A stretch of DNA of 64,000 nucleotides from Paenibacillus sp. PastM-3 (GTDB lineage Bacteria; Bacillota; Bacilli; Paenibacillales; Paenibacillaceae), in contig NZ_JARXXP010000002.1 of assembly GCF_029893965.1 (NCBI RefSeq), positions 1 to 64,000 of the forward strand, read 5' to 3'. The notes below the pieces were generated by a model that searched no databases, had not been told where the DNA came from, and worked only from the letters and a program-made list of their open reading frames with translations. Of the stretch, positions 56,847-64,000 are shown one piece after another. The first letter of the stretch is position 1. Each line of letters opens with the position of its first letter. Position numbers and translations under genes: made by a program.

Positions 56847-59800
56847 TTATGATACCGTTACTTTCACGGCCTCCTTCCGCTCCTTGGCCGATCTGCGGAA
56901 ATACAGCAGCTCATATACCGCCGGTACAACCAGCAGCGTCAGAACGGTTGCTGCGGTCAGGCCGCCGATTACGACAATCGCCAGGCTCTGTGAGACGATG
57001 CTGCCCTGCTCGGAATGTCCGAACAGCAGCGGCAGCATGGCGCAGACGGTGGCAATCGCCGTCATCAGAATCGGGCGCATCCGTGTGCCCGCCGCTTCAA
57101 GAATGGCTGCACGGATGGTCATATGCTCTTCATTCTGCTTGATCCGGTCTATCAGCACAACCGCATTAGTGACTACAATACCGATCAGCATCAAGGCACC
57201 AAACAATGCGGTAAAGTCAGGCGTTATGCCCGAGATGATTAAGGCCACAATGGCTCCGATTGCCGCCAGCGGCAGCGAGAACATGATCGCAAGCGGGGCA
57301 CGCAGTGTCTTGAAGGTCAGCACCATGATCAGGTACACCAGACCGATCGAGATCAGAGCTGTTATCCCAAGGTCGCCGAAGTCGCCGGCTTGATCAGCAG
57401 AGGCTCCCCCGGCAAACAGGGTTACGCCTTCCGGCAGGGCTATACCATCCGTCTGCTTCTTGATCTCTGCCCCGATTGCCGATACCTTCTTCGCATCCAC
57501 CTCTGCGGTAATCCGCACATAAGGCTTGCCGTCCTTATGGTAGAGCATCGCAGGCTGCTCCGTTACCTCAAGCGAAGCTACAGCCGAGAGCAGCTGCGGC
57601 CCTCCGGAGGTCATCACCGTAATCTGCTTGAGATCCTCCTGTGACTGCGGCTGCAGCACCGGCTCCAGCATAACCGCCGCCGGTGAGCCTTCAAGCTCCA
57701 TCTGGCCCAGCGGAACCGGATTAAGCATGGCTGCAAGCTGCATGGAGATTTCCTGGGCATTTGCTGCTGCGGGATCAACGTTGAAGGCAAATACCGGCTT
57801 CGTATCCTCCATATTGCTGCTGACTTTTTGTACACCGTCTACAGCCTCGATCTTAACAATCGCTTCTTCCGCAACCGTCCGGATTGCCGCAAGGTTATCC
57901 CCGGAAATATCCACAAACTCACTTGTAGATCCAGACCCCATCATACTGGCTTCATTTGCCGTCAGTGTGGCTCCTTCATAGCTGTTCTGCAGACTGCGGA
58001 CATGATCGAGGAACTGCTGGGCGTCAGCATCCTCCTTCATCAGCACAGTGTAGTCTACCTGAGTCAGGGAGCTAACTGAACCCCATCTGGCCATATCAGC
58101 ACTGTTGCCGGATTGCATAACGACTGTCTCTGCCTCCGGCCGGCTGATCATCTCCTGCTCCAGCTGTTTGCCCTTCTCCAGCACCTCGGCTACCGGCACA
58201 TCATTCGGATAGACGAGCTGGACGCTGACCATACTGGCATCCGCTGCATCAAGCGCCCCCTTGGGCATGGCAACGTAAGCGGCGATGGAGCCGGCAAGCA
58301 GCACCAGGCCCGCCGTCAGCGTAATCCACTTGCGGTGCAGATTCCAGTCGAGGAAGCGGGAAAACCATTTGGCAGGCTCATGCTCCTTCATGGATGTTCC
58401 GCGTAACAGCCATGCACTCAGCAGCGGCACTACCGTTAGCGCTACAACCAGCGAGGTCAGCAGCGAATAGGTTACCGTCAGCGCAAACGGCAGCAGAAAA
58501 TCCTGCAGGCTGCCGCGCAGCAGACCCATCGGCAGGAACACCGCAACGGTGGCAATCGTCGAAGTGGTGATGGCTCTGGCGACCTCGCCGGTTGCGCTGA
58601 TTACCATATCACGGGACAGCGGCTCTTTTTGCAGCCGGCGGTATATATTCTCAATTACAACTATGCTGTCATCGACCAGCCGGCCTACCGCAACGGCAAC
58701 ACCGCCTAGAGTGACGATATTCAGCGTGATGCCGGAAACCTTGAGCAGATACAGCGTCACGGCCAGAGACAGCGGGATGGATACTGCCGTTATCAGCGTA
58801 GCGCGGATGTTGCGCAGGAACAGCAGAATGACAACTGTAGCGAACAAAGCACCAAGTAGCACCTCCCGCATCATGCTGTTGACCGAGGTGACGACCATGT
58901 CAGAGGTGCTGAAGATGACGGAAAGCTCGGCACCCGGCACACTTTTATTGATATCATCTGCAGCGTCCCGCACCTTCTCACCGACATCAACCGCATTCGC
59001 ACCGGCTTCCTTGGTAATAATCGCGAACAGCACATCCTTGCCGTTGGAGCGGCTGACGCTCTCCTGATCCGCTTTGACCGTAACCGCAGCAATATCCTGC
59101 AGCGTTACGCCGGCGGCTAACGGGAGACTCTTTAACGTGTCCAGGCTGTCTATGGAAGACGTAACATTTACATTCCCCGTCTGCCCGCCGATTGTCTGCT
59201 CCCCGATAGAAGCTGATACGCTGCGGCCCTGGAGCAATCCCAGTACCTGTACTGTGGTGACACCCTTTACCGCCATCGCCTGCGGGTCCAGCTTCACATT
59301 CACCTGCGGGCTGGTTTTGCCGTAGAGCGCTACACTGGCTACGCCGTCTATCTTTTGCAGCTGAGGAATAATCGTATTCTCGGCGACCTCCAGATTCTCC
59401 TTGGTCAACCCGTCCTCGAAAGATAACGTTGTCTGAGCAACCGGAATCATGGAAGTGTTCAGCTGCACAATGAAAGGGTCCATTACCCCTTCCGGGAATT
59501 GCAGCGCACCGACCGCCTTTTCAACTTCCTGTGAGGCCTCCTTCATATCGCTTTTTCCGTCAAAATAAAGATCCACCTTCGCATACCCGTCCCCCGAGGT
59601 GGACATCTGCCCGGTTTTACCTTTTAACGCTGCAGTTGCTGCCTCAATCGGCTTCGTAACCTTACTTTCCATCGAATGTGCGTCCTGGCCCGGACCCAGT
59701 ACCGTAACGGTCACCTGCGGGTTGTCAGCCTCCGGCATGAACTCCATTGGCAGTGTGGTATAACTCAGCATCCCCACTACAAGCGCCATTACGACGAGAA

Positions 59801-59849
59801 GACCTACTGCCCCTTTATTGCCGAAGGACCATTTTGTAAACCAATTCAT
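56847..59849 (-). CDS. RND-family efflux transporter permease (SwrC/AcrB-like)
   Basis: 1000 residues, 12 helices with two large outer loops. The N-terminus KGAVGLLVVMALVVGMLSYTTLPMEFMPEADNPQVTV, IATVAVFLPMG and the GGVAVAVGRLVDDSIVVIENIYRRLQ segment (acidic residues of the proton relay in helix 4) match the HAE1 group. In the second half LIGIVVTNAVVLIDRIKQNE and RMRPILMTAIATVCAMLPL are present. Gram-positive members such as SwrC (YerP) export lipopeptides such as surfactin and other amphiphiles; here no outer-membrane or adaptor partner is near. It is flanked by terminators on both sides, so it is a single gene. Confidence 0.9.
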   Translation of the reverse strand: MNWFTKWSFGNKGAVGLLVVMALVVGMLSYTTLPMEFMPEADNPQVTVTVLGPGQDAHSMESKVTKPIEAATAALKGKTGQMSTSGDGYAKVDLYFDGKSDMKEASQEVEKAVGALQFPEGVMDPFIVQLNTSMIPVAQTTLSFEDGLTKENLEVAENTIIPQLQKIDGVASVALYGKTSPQVNVKLDPQAMAVKGVTTVQVLGLLQGRSVSASIGEQTIGGQTGNVNVTSSIDSLDTLKSLPLAAGVTLQDIAAVTVKADQESVSRSNGKDVLFAIITKEAGANAVDVGEKVRDAADDINKSVPGAELSVIFSTSDMVVTSVNSMMREVLLGALFATVVILLFLRNIRATLITAVSIPLSLAVTLYLLKVSGITLNIVTLGGVAVAVGRLVDDSIVVIENIYRRLQKEPLSRDMVISATGEVARAITTSTIATVAVFLPMGLLRGSLQDFLLPFALTVTYSLLTSLVVALTVVPLLSAWLLRGTSMKEHEPAKWFSRFLDWNLHRKWITLTAGLVLLAGSIAAYVAMPKGALDAADASMVSVQLVYPNDVPVAEVLEKGKQLEQEMISRPEAETVVMQSGNSADMARWGSVSSLTQVDYTVLMKEDADAQQFLDHVRSLQNSYEGATLTANEASMMGSGSTSEFVDISGDNLAAIRTVAEEAIVKIEAVDGVQKVSSNMEDTKPVFAFNVDPAAANAQEISMQLAAMLNPVPLGQMELEGSPAAVMLEPVLQPQSQEDLKQITVMTSGGPQLLSAVASLEVTEQPAMLYHKDGKPYVRITAEVDAKKVSAIGAEIKKQTDGIALPEGVTLFAGGASADQAGDFGDLGITALISIGLVYLIMVLTFKTLRAPLAIMFSLPLAAIGAIVALIISGITPDFTALFGALMLIGIVVTNAVVLIDRIKQNEEHMTIRAAILEAAGTRMRPILMTAIATVCAMLPLLFGHSEQGSIVSQSLAIVVIGGLTAATVLTLLVVPAVYELLYFRRSAKERKEAVKVTVS

Positions 59850-60156
59850 TGTTCCTGTACCCCTTCCACTTTCCTGATTTGAGAAGCCTTATGTCTGCGT
59901 TCCTTATGTATGAGCTGCTTTCTTGCTTTAGTGTAGTGTCTTTAAAAGGATGCCAAAACCGCCCGGCGGCTGGTTTCCGGCCCGGTCTCAAGACGGAGCG
60001 TGTCTCACTCCCTGGACAGAGGAAGACAGAGGGAGCAGGCCATCTAAGGGAATAGGGCGCACAAAAGCCCCTCTGCATACACAGAAGGGCTTACAGTAAT
60101 CTGTCTCTGATTCGGGAAAGCTCTGTTCCCTATTAGCGGACTGCCATACACCGCCC
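59850..60156. other. Intergenic region between the RND gene and the LnrN-like permease
   Basis: I see no gene. It holds the RND promoter region on the minus strand (a TTGGCA and a TACACT 15 bases apart around 59933-59959) and the terminator of the upstream ABC operon. GC-rich inverted arms near 59968-59985 are too short to call. Confidence 0.45.
60062..60094 (-). terminator. Intrinsic terminator after the LnrLMN-like operon
   Basis: On the minus strand AAGCCC..CTG pairs with CAG..GGGCTT around a 6-base loop, followed by TTTGTG. It lies about 65 bases after the second permease gene. Confidence 0.6.
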
Positions 60157-61314
60157 TCAGGCGCTGATTCCCGCTTCATTCGGACGCAGAGTTGCCGAAC
60201 CGAGTGCGAGCAGGATGGCCGCCATCAGGCCAAGGACCGCAAAGGGCAGCCACAGCTCATTCCAGCCGCCGCCCGTAGCCGCAATATCCACCGCCTGGAT
60301 AGCCCATTTCTGCGGTGTGAAGTTGGCCGCCTTCTGCATGTAGTCCGGCATAATGGACAGCGGCCAGAAGCATCCGCCCAGCATGCAGGTCGGTGTAAGA
60401 ATGAGCGCATTCAGCATTCCGGCATTGCGCGGATTGCGGATCAGGCCGGCCACCGTGCCGGCGATACCCATCGAGACTAGCATAAATGCGGCCAGCACCA
60501 GGAAATACAGATACATCGGAATTTCATAGTCGTAGCGCAGTACCCATTTGCCAAGAATGAGGACAACGGCAATCTGGATAATGCCGACCAGAAAACTGCC
60601 GAAAAAGTTGCCCAGCGCAATTTCATAGGAGCGGACCGGTGCGCTGTACATCCGCATCATCGTCCGGCCCTTGCGGTCATCAATGACCTGATTGACTGCG
60701 CTTGTCACCAGACTCATCAGGAACATCAGTGTCATTCCGGTTATAACCCCCAGTGTCTGTCTGGGGTACAGATCATAATCCGTCCGCACACTTCCGGCAT
60801 TATGACGCTCGGCCTGCTGCAGAATGGCGGCAAAAGGACCGGCCGGATCACCGGTGCCGGTCTCCTTCACCGTGGCTGCAGTCACCAGCATCTGCCTGGC
60901 TATGGCGGCAGCTTTCATTTTTAACAGAACCGAATCCTCTGTTATCTTCAGCTCGTATACCGTTAGCTGCGGCTGCTTGCCATCCAGCAGCTGTGCGGTA
61001 TAATCCTGCGGAATCAGCAGGCCGGCAATCCCGTCCTGGCCGATCACGCTTTCTTTCATTTCCTGTTCGCCTGGGCTCTCTGCCAGCTCGTAATCTCCTG
61101 AGCTCCTGAGCTCTGCCAGCAGATGTCTGCCTCCCGCCCCATTGTCCAGATTGGTATAGAGCAAGGTGGCCTTTGAGCTGTTATCAATGCCTCCGGTGAT
61201 GGAAATAATCGCCGCAACTACAATACCAGGCAGCACAATATACAGCATCAGCCCTTTACGCGAGCCGATGGTCCGTTTGACCATATTCCAGCCGATTGTC
61301 CAGATATTACTCAT
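60157..61314 (-). CDS. ABC-2 family permease, LnrN-like
   Basis: 385 residues, the length of B. subtilis LnrN (YfiN) as I recall it. One N-terminal helix (about 20-40), an outer domain of about 140 residues, then five helices in the ABC2_membrane_3 pattern: LGVITGMTLMFLMSLVTSAVNQVIDDRKGRTMMRMYSAPVRSYEIALGNFFGSF and the loop LTPTCMLGGCFWPLSIMPDYMQKAANFTPQKWAI. The pair with 61307-62476 would form the channel. It overlaps the upstream permease gene by 8 bases. Confidence 0.85.
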   Translation of the reverse strand: MSNIWTIGWNMVKRTIGSRKGLMLYIVLPGIVVAAIISITGGIDNSSKATLLYTNLDNGAGGRHLLAELRSSGDYELAESPGEQEMKESVIGQDGIAGLLIPQDYTAQLLDGKQPQLTVYELKITEDSVLLKMKAAAIARQMLVTAATVKETGTGDPAGPFAAILQQAERHNAGSVRTDYDLYPRQTLGVITGMTLMFLMSLVTSAVNQVIDDRKGRTMMRMYSAPVRSYEIALGNFFGSFLVGIIQIAVVLILGKWVLRYDYEIPMYLYFLVLAAFMLVSMGIAGTVAGLIRNPRNAGMLNALILTPTCMLGGCFWPLSIMPDYMQKAANFTPQKWAIQAVDIAATGGGWNELWLPFAVLGLMAAILLALGSATLRPNEAGISA

Positions 61315-62476
61315 GATAACCCACCTTCCGGTATGTGAAGACCACTCCGCCGATCAGAACAAGGCATATTGCCGACATCACCAGCAGATTCGGCAGGATT
61401 TGCCCGAAGCCCGAATGCAGCATCATCCGGATGATCGCCTGCATCTCCCAGTGGTTAATCGTAAACGCCCCGACACTGTTCACCCAGGAATCCGGCAGGG
61501 GAGCCATCCCCCCGCTGAGGAAGGTCATCCCAACCGTTACGATATTCACGATATTCGTGGCGGTTGCACTTGTTTTACTGAACATGCAGACCAGAATCGA
61601 GAACATCATCGAGGCAATGATCATCAGCAGACAGAACAGCATCAGCAGCCAAGGGCGGTTCCCCCAATACACTCCGAACAGCAGGTTGGTAAAAATAATT
61701 ATCGCCGCACATTGCAGCATCGTAATGACGCCGACACCCAGCATTTTTCCGATGAACAGCTGCGAGCCTTTGACCGGCATGGAGTTAATCCGGAATAAAG
61801 TATGATTATCTTTTTCGCTAAAAAGAGAGCTGGCAACCGTAAGCCCGCTGTATAAAAGGAACATCAGCAGCATGGATGCCGCATAGAACTGGGAAGCTGT
61901 ATAGGTCTTTCCTCCATTATTTAGATTCCCCAGCTGCACCGCGGACTGGTCTCCCTTCACCGGCTGGATTGCCGCCAGAGCTGCAGGCCCCAGGGTCATG
62001 GCTGCCGCCTGCTTATAATTGATTTCGCTGAGAAAGTTGTCGAACACTGTACCTGCGGTGGTATTGTCACTATGGTTTTTACCGAGGATTAATTCAAGCT
62101 CCGCCTGGCCGCCGCTTTGGATTTCACTGTCGAATCCCTGTGGTACTATGACCGCATAGCCATATTTTCCCGTACGAAGTCCGCTTTCCGCTTCCTCGCG
62201 GGTCTGCACCTCAAACGGGCTGATATAATCCTTAACCTCATCCGATTTCACTAAAGCATCCAGCATTGCTGACTTCGCCGGGGCTGCAGCTGCCGTATCT
62301 ACAATGGCGACCTTCACCGGATTTACGGTTTCCGCGCCTTCAACCCCGACTACCCCGGAGAGCGAAGCTCCCAGCAGGAAAATCAGCACCACCGGCAGCA
62401 GAATCATATTCAGCAGCCAGGTACGTGAACGCAGCTGCCGGCGCAGCTCATAGGTCATAATCGTCCAGATGTTCAT
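61307..62476 (-). CDS. ABC-2 family permease, LnrM-like
   Basis: 389 residues. N-terminal helix (about 20-40), a long outer domain, then five helices: FLLYSGLTVASSLFSEKDNHTLFRINSMPVKGSQLFIGKMLGVGVI and the TFLSGGMAPLPDSWVNSVGAFTINHWEMQAI loop. Sister of the next permease. The gene lies 20 bases after the ATPase gene. In B. subtilis LnrLMN removes linearmycins and other polyene-like membrane-active agents; the substrate here is inferred only from gene order and lengths. Confidence 0.85.
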   Translation of the reverse strand: MNIWTIMTYELRRQLRSRTWLLNMILLPVVLIFLLGASLSGVVGVEGAETVNPVKVAIVDTAAAAPAKSAMLDALVKSDEVKDYISPFEVQTREEAESGLRTGKYGYAVIVPQGFDSEIQSGGQAELELILGKNHSDNTTAGTVFDNFLSEINYKQAAAMTLGPAALAAIQPVKGDQSAVQLGNLNNGGKTYTASQFYAASMLLMFLLYSGLTVASSLFSEKDNHTLFRINSMPVKGSQLFIGKMLGVGVITMLQCAAIIIFTNLLFGVYWGNRPWLLMLFCLLMIIASMMFSILVCMFSKTSATATNIVNIVTVGMTFLSGGMAPLPDSWVNSVGAFTINHWEMQAIIRMMLHSGFGQILPNLLVMSAICLVLIGGVVFTYRKVGYHE

Positions 62477-62496
62477 ATCCGTGTGCAGCTCCTTCC

Positions 62497-63432
62497 TCAG
62501 TCCCGCAGGGTCCGGCCGGTCAGGCTGAGGAACAGCGTCTCCAGATCCGGCTCTTCGATATGCAGGGAAACAATGCTTCCTTCATGCCTGGAAAAAATAA
62601 ATAAAATATCCTGAAGCTCACTCTGCGAAGATGGCAGATACAGCTCAACTGCATCCTCAACAACCTCTACACGGTTGATCCGCGGATGTTTACCCAGCTC
62701 ACTGATCAGTCCCGGTGTGATATTGGTTGCTTTCACAACGATTTTTTCTTCATGGGCGACTCGTTCACGCAGCTCCTTTTCGGTTCCGCAGGCAATGATA
62801 TGCCCTTTATCCATAATGGCTACCCGGTCGCAGATCGCTGCAACCTCCTCCATATAGTGGCTGGTGTAAATGATCGTCGAACCAAGCCTGTTCAGCGCCT
62901 TGACCGACTCCAGAATATGATTGCGCGACTGCGGATCAATGCCGACGGTCGGCTCATCCATAATAATCAGCTTGGGGCGGTGCATGATTGCACAAGCGAT
63001 ATTCAGCCGCCGCTTCATCCCTCCCGAGAAGGTGGACGGCTTCTCTTTGGCCCGGTCACTCAGTCCGGTAAAAGCCAGCGCCTCCTCCGTCCGTTCCTTC
63101 AGCAGGCTGCCCCGCAGCCCATACAGCTTGCCGAAGAACCGTACATTTTCCGCTGCCGTCATGTTTGCATACAGCGCCAGATCCTGGGGAACGAGCCCGA
63201 TCCGCCTTTTAACCTCAATCGGATGCTCCTTCACGGATATGCCGTCGATCCGGATCTCACCGGAATCATATTTCAGCAGGCCGCAGATCATGCTGATGGT
63301 AGTGCTTTTTCCCGCTCCGTTCGGCCCGAGCAGCCCGAAGATTTCTCCCTCTTCAATATTGAAATTCACATGGTCCACCGTAAGCTTCTGATCGTACCGT
63401 TTAACAACATCACTGAGCACTGCAAGAGTCAT
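62497..63432 (-). CDS. ABC transporter ATP-binding protein, LnrL-like
   Basis: 311 residues, as in LnrL (YfiL). Walker A GPNGAGKSTTISM (about 37-49), Q-loop GLVPQDLALYANMTAAENV, signature FSGGMKRRLNIACAIMHRP, Walker B LIIMDEPTVGIDPQSRNHI, TSHYMEEVAAICDRVAIMDKGHI, and a C-terminal extension of about 90 residues. AGGAGAG lies 8 bases before the ATG. It is the first gene of the exporter operon and divergent from the partial membrane protein gene at 63616. Confidence 0.9.
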   Translation of the reverse strand: MTLAVLSDVVKRYDQKLTVDHVNFNIEEGEIFGLLGPNGAGKSTTISMICGLLKYDSGEIRIDGISVKEHPIEVKRRIGLVPQDLALYANMTAAENVRFFGKLYGLRGSLLKERTEEALAFTGLSDRAKEKPSTFSGGMKRRLNIACAIMHRPKLIIMDEPTVGIDPQSRNHILESVKALNRLGSTIIYTSHYMEEVAAICDRVAIMDKGHIIACGTEKELRERVAHEEKIVVKATNITPGLISELGKHPRINRVEVVEDAVELYLPSSQSELQDILFIFSRHEGSIVSLHIEEPDLETLFLSLTGRTLRD

Positions 63433-63484
63433 CCGCTCATCTCTCCTGTTCTTATCGCTTCTATGGTTTCATTGTAGCGCATGG

Positions 63485-63536
63485 AGCGTTCCTCCGGAGG
63501 TACGCTAAGTCATGAGCTGGTGGTGACTAAAGTCAT
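63485..63536. promoter_or_regulatory. Operator-like palindromes upstream of the LnrL-like gene
   Basis: A 22-base near-perfect palindrome, AGCGT.CCTCCGGAGG.ACGCT (63485-63506), lies where the -35 should be for a minus-strand -10 TACAAT (63471-63476). Beyond it AAGTCAT occurs twice (63507-63513 and 63530-63536) and TGACT-AA-AGTCA (63524-63535) is a perfect palindrome. No good -35 hexamer is present, as is common for activator-dependent promoters. A response regulator binding here is inference. Confidence 0.4.
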
Positions 63537-63615
63537 CTCCTGAACAGGGAGCCGGGTATGCTAAGATGAATATAGACTGTTACGGCCTTATATTATGATA
63601 CAAAGGATGAATGAC

Positions 63616-64000
63616 TTGACCAGAGAACTGCGTATCCTCCGCTACGGCCTGCTCATTATTCCGGCCGTGCTCTCCGTATATGTCTATGATTATCCGGACT
63701 ACGGCTTGTTCACCTTCTATTTTCTGATGCAGCTGCTGCTGGCAACTGCAGGCAGCAGGCTGCCGAAGCCTTTCCCTGCACTGGCCGTTACTCTTGAACT
63801 GCTGTACAGTGCCTGGATGTGCCGGGAGTACGGGCTGCTGATGATTTTTCCGGCAGTCTCGGCGCTGCTCTGCTATTCCCGACTGCAGCCCAAAGTGTTG
63901 CCAGTCCTGCTGACCTGTCTCCATCTGGGGGCGCTGAACGCCGCCTTCGGCAGTTTAGCCCTTCAGGAACTGATCTATATGAATCTCACCTTCCTGCTGG
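63616..64000 (+). CDS. Multi-pass membrane protein, N-terminal part (possible LnrJ-like sensor histidine kinase)
   Basis: Open to the right edge, so partial: 128 residues are visible. It is mostly hydrophobic, four to five helices with short loops (LRYGLLIIPAVLSVYVYDYP, FTFYFLMQLLLATAGSRLP, LLMIFPAVSALLCYSRL, LPVLLTCLHLGALNAAFGSL), as in the N-terminal sensor of NarL-type kinases. No catalytic domain is in the window. Its divergent place beside LnrLMN-like genes matches the lnrJK-lnrLMN pairing, which is the reason for the call. Start: AAAGGA precedes the TTG at 63616 by about 9 bases; in-frame ATGs at 63595 and 63607 are less well placed. Confidence 0.5.
   Translation, partial: MTRELRILRYGLLIIPAVLSVYVYDYPDYGLFTFYFLMQLLLATAGSRLPKPFPALAVTLELLYSAWMCREYGLLMIFPAVSALLCYSRLQPKVLPVLLTCLHLGALNAAFGSLALQELIYMNLTFLL

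Overview
The window looks like a chromosomal segment of a Paenibacillus-type Gram-positive bacterium (Bacillales). This rests on the 5' end of a 16S rRNA gene at the left edge, Shine-Dalgarno sites of the AGGAGG type throughout, frequent GTG and TTG starts, the Bacillus-like order pcrB-pcrA-ligA, and an S-layer/cell-surface glycan cluster of the kind known from Paenibacillus, Geobacillus and Aneurinibacillus. All functional calls are made by eye from protein motifs; no database search was possible.

Layout. 0-0.6 kb: 16S rRNA 5' end (minus strand) with its promoter. 0.6-3.4 kb: a fosmidomycin-resistance-like MFS pump and a membrane-bound molybdopterin oxidoreductase. 3.4-8.2 kb (minus): alkaline phosphatase, a MacB-type ABC ATPase and permease with a His-rich loop, and a lipoprotein, apparently one operon. 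8.3-13.6 kb (minus): pcrB, pcrA, ligA. 13.7-18.1 kb (minus): a GDPD-like enzyme, an undecaprenyl-phosphate sugar-phosphate transferase and two family 2 glycosyltransferases. 18.3-32.5 kb (minus): one long run of overlapping or closely spaced genes for GDP-D-rhamnose (manC-like, gmd, rmd), dTDP-L-rhamnose (rfbA, C, B, D), a Wzm/Wzt exporter, a coiled-coil methyltransferase and several glycosyltransferases, ending in a terminator. 32.7-36.1 kb: a divergent O-antigen-ligase-like protein with a TPR-like tail, and galU.

36.3-45 kb (minus): a U32 family protein, a small membrane protein, uvrA and uvrB, with an unusual repeat-filled gap between the last two. 45.1-46.8 kb: motA-motB. 47.1-52.1 kb: gcvH and, divergently, a tandem glycine riboswitch controlling gcvT-gcvPA-gcvPB. 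52.1-55.8 kb: a GAF-LuxR regulator divergent from a three-gene ABC exporter. 55.8-56.8 kb: an AT-rich patch with a frameshifted secreted-protein gene and a gene remnant. 56.8-59.8 kb: an RND efflux pump. 60.2-64 kb: a LnrLMN-like ABC exporter and the start of a divergent membrane protein that may be its sensor kinase.

How it fits together. The 14.7-36 kb genes make a coherent pathway: nucleotide sugars are made, a lipid-linked glycan is started by the sugar-phosphate transferase, extended by cytoplasmic glycosyltransferases, probably capped by the methyltransferase, exported by Wzm/Wzt whose ATPase carries a carbohydrate-binding C-terminal domain, and transferred to a surface protein by the O-ligase-like enzyme. 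The most unusual points are the separate coiled-coil methyltransferase next to this Wzt, a GT2-GT4 fusion, the covarying tandem hairpin repeats between uvrA and uvrB, and a gene interrupted at a run of seven T.
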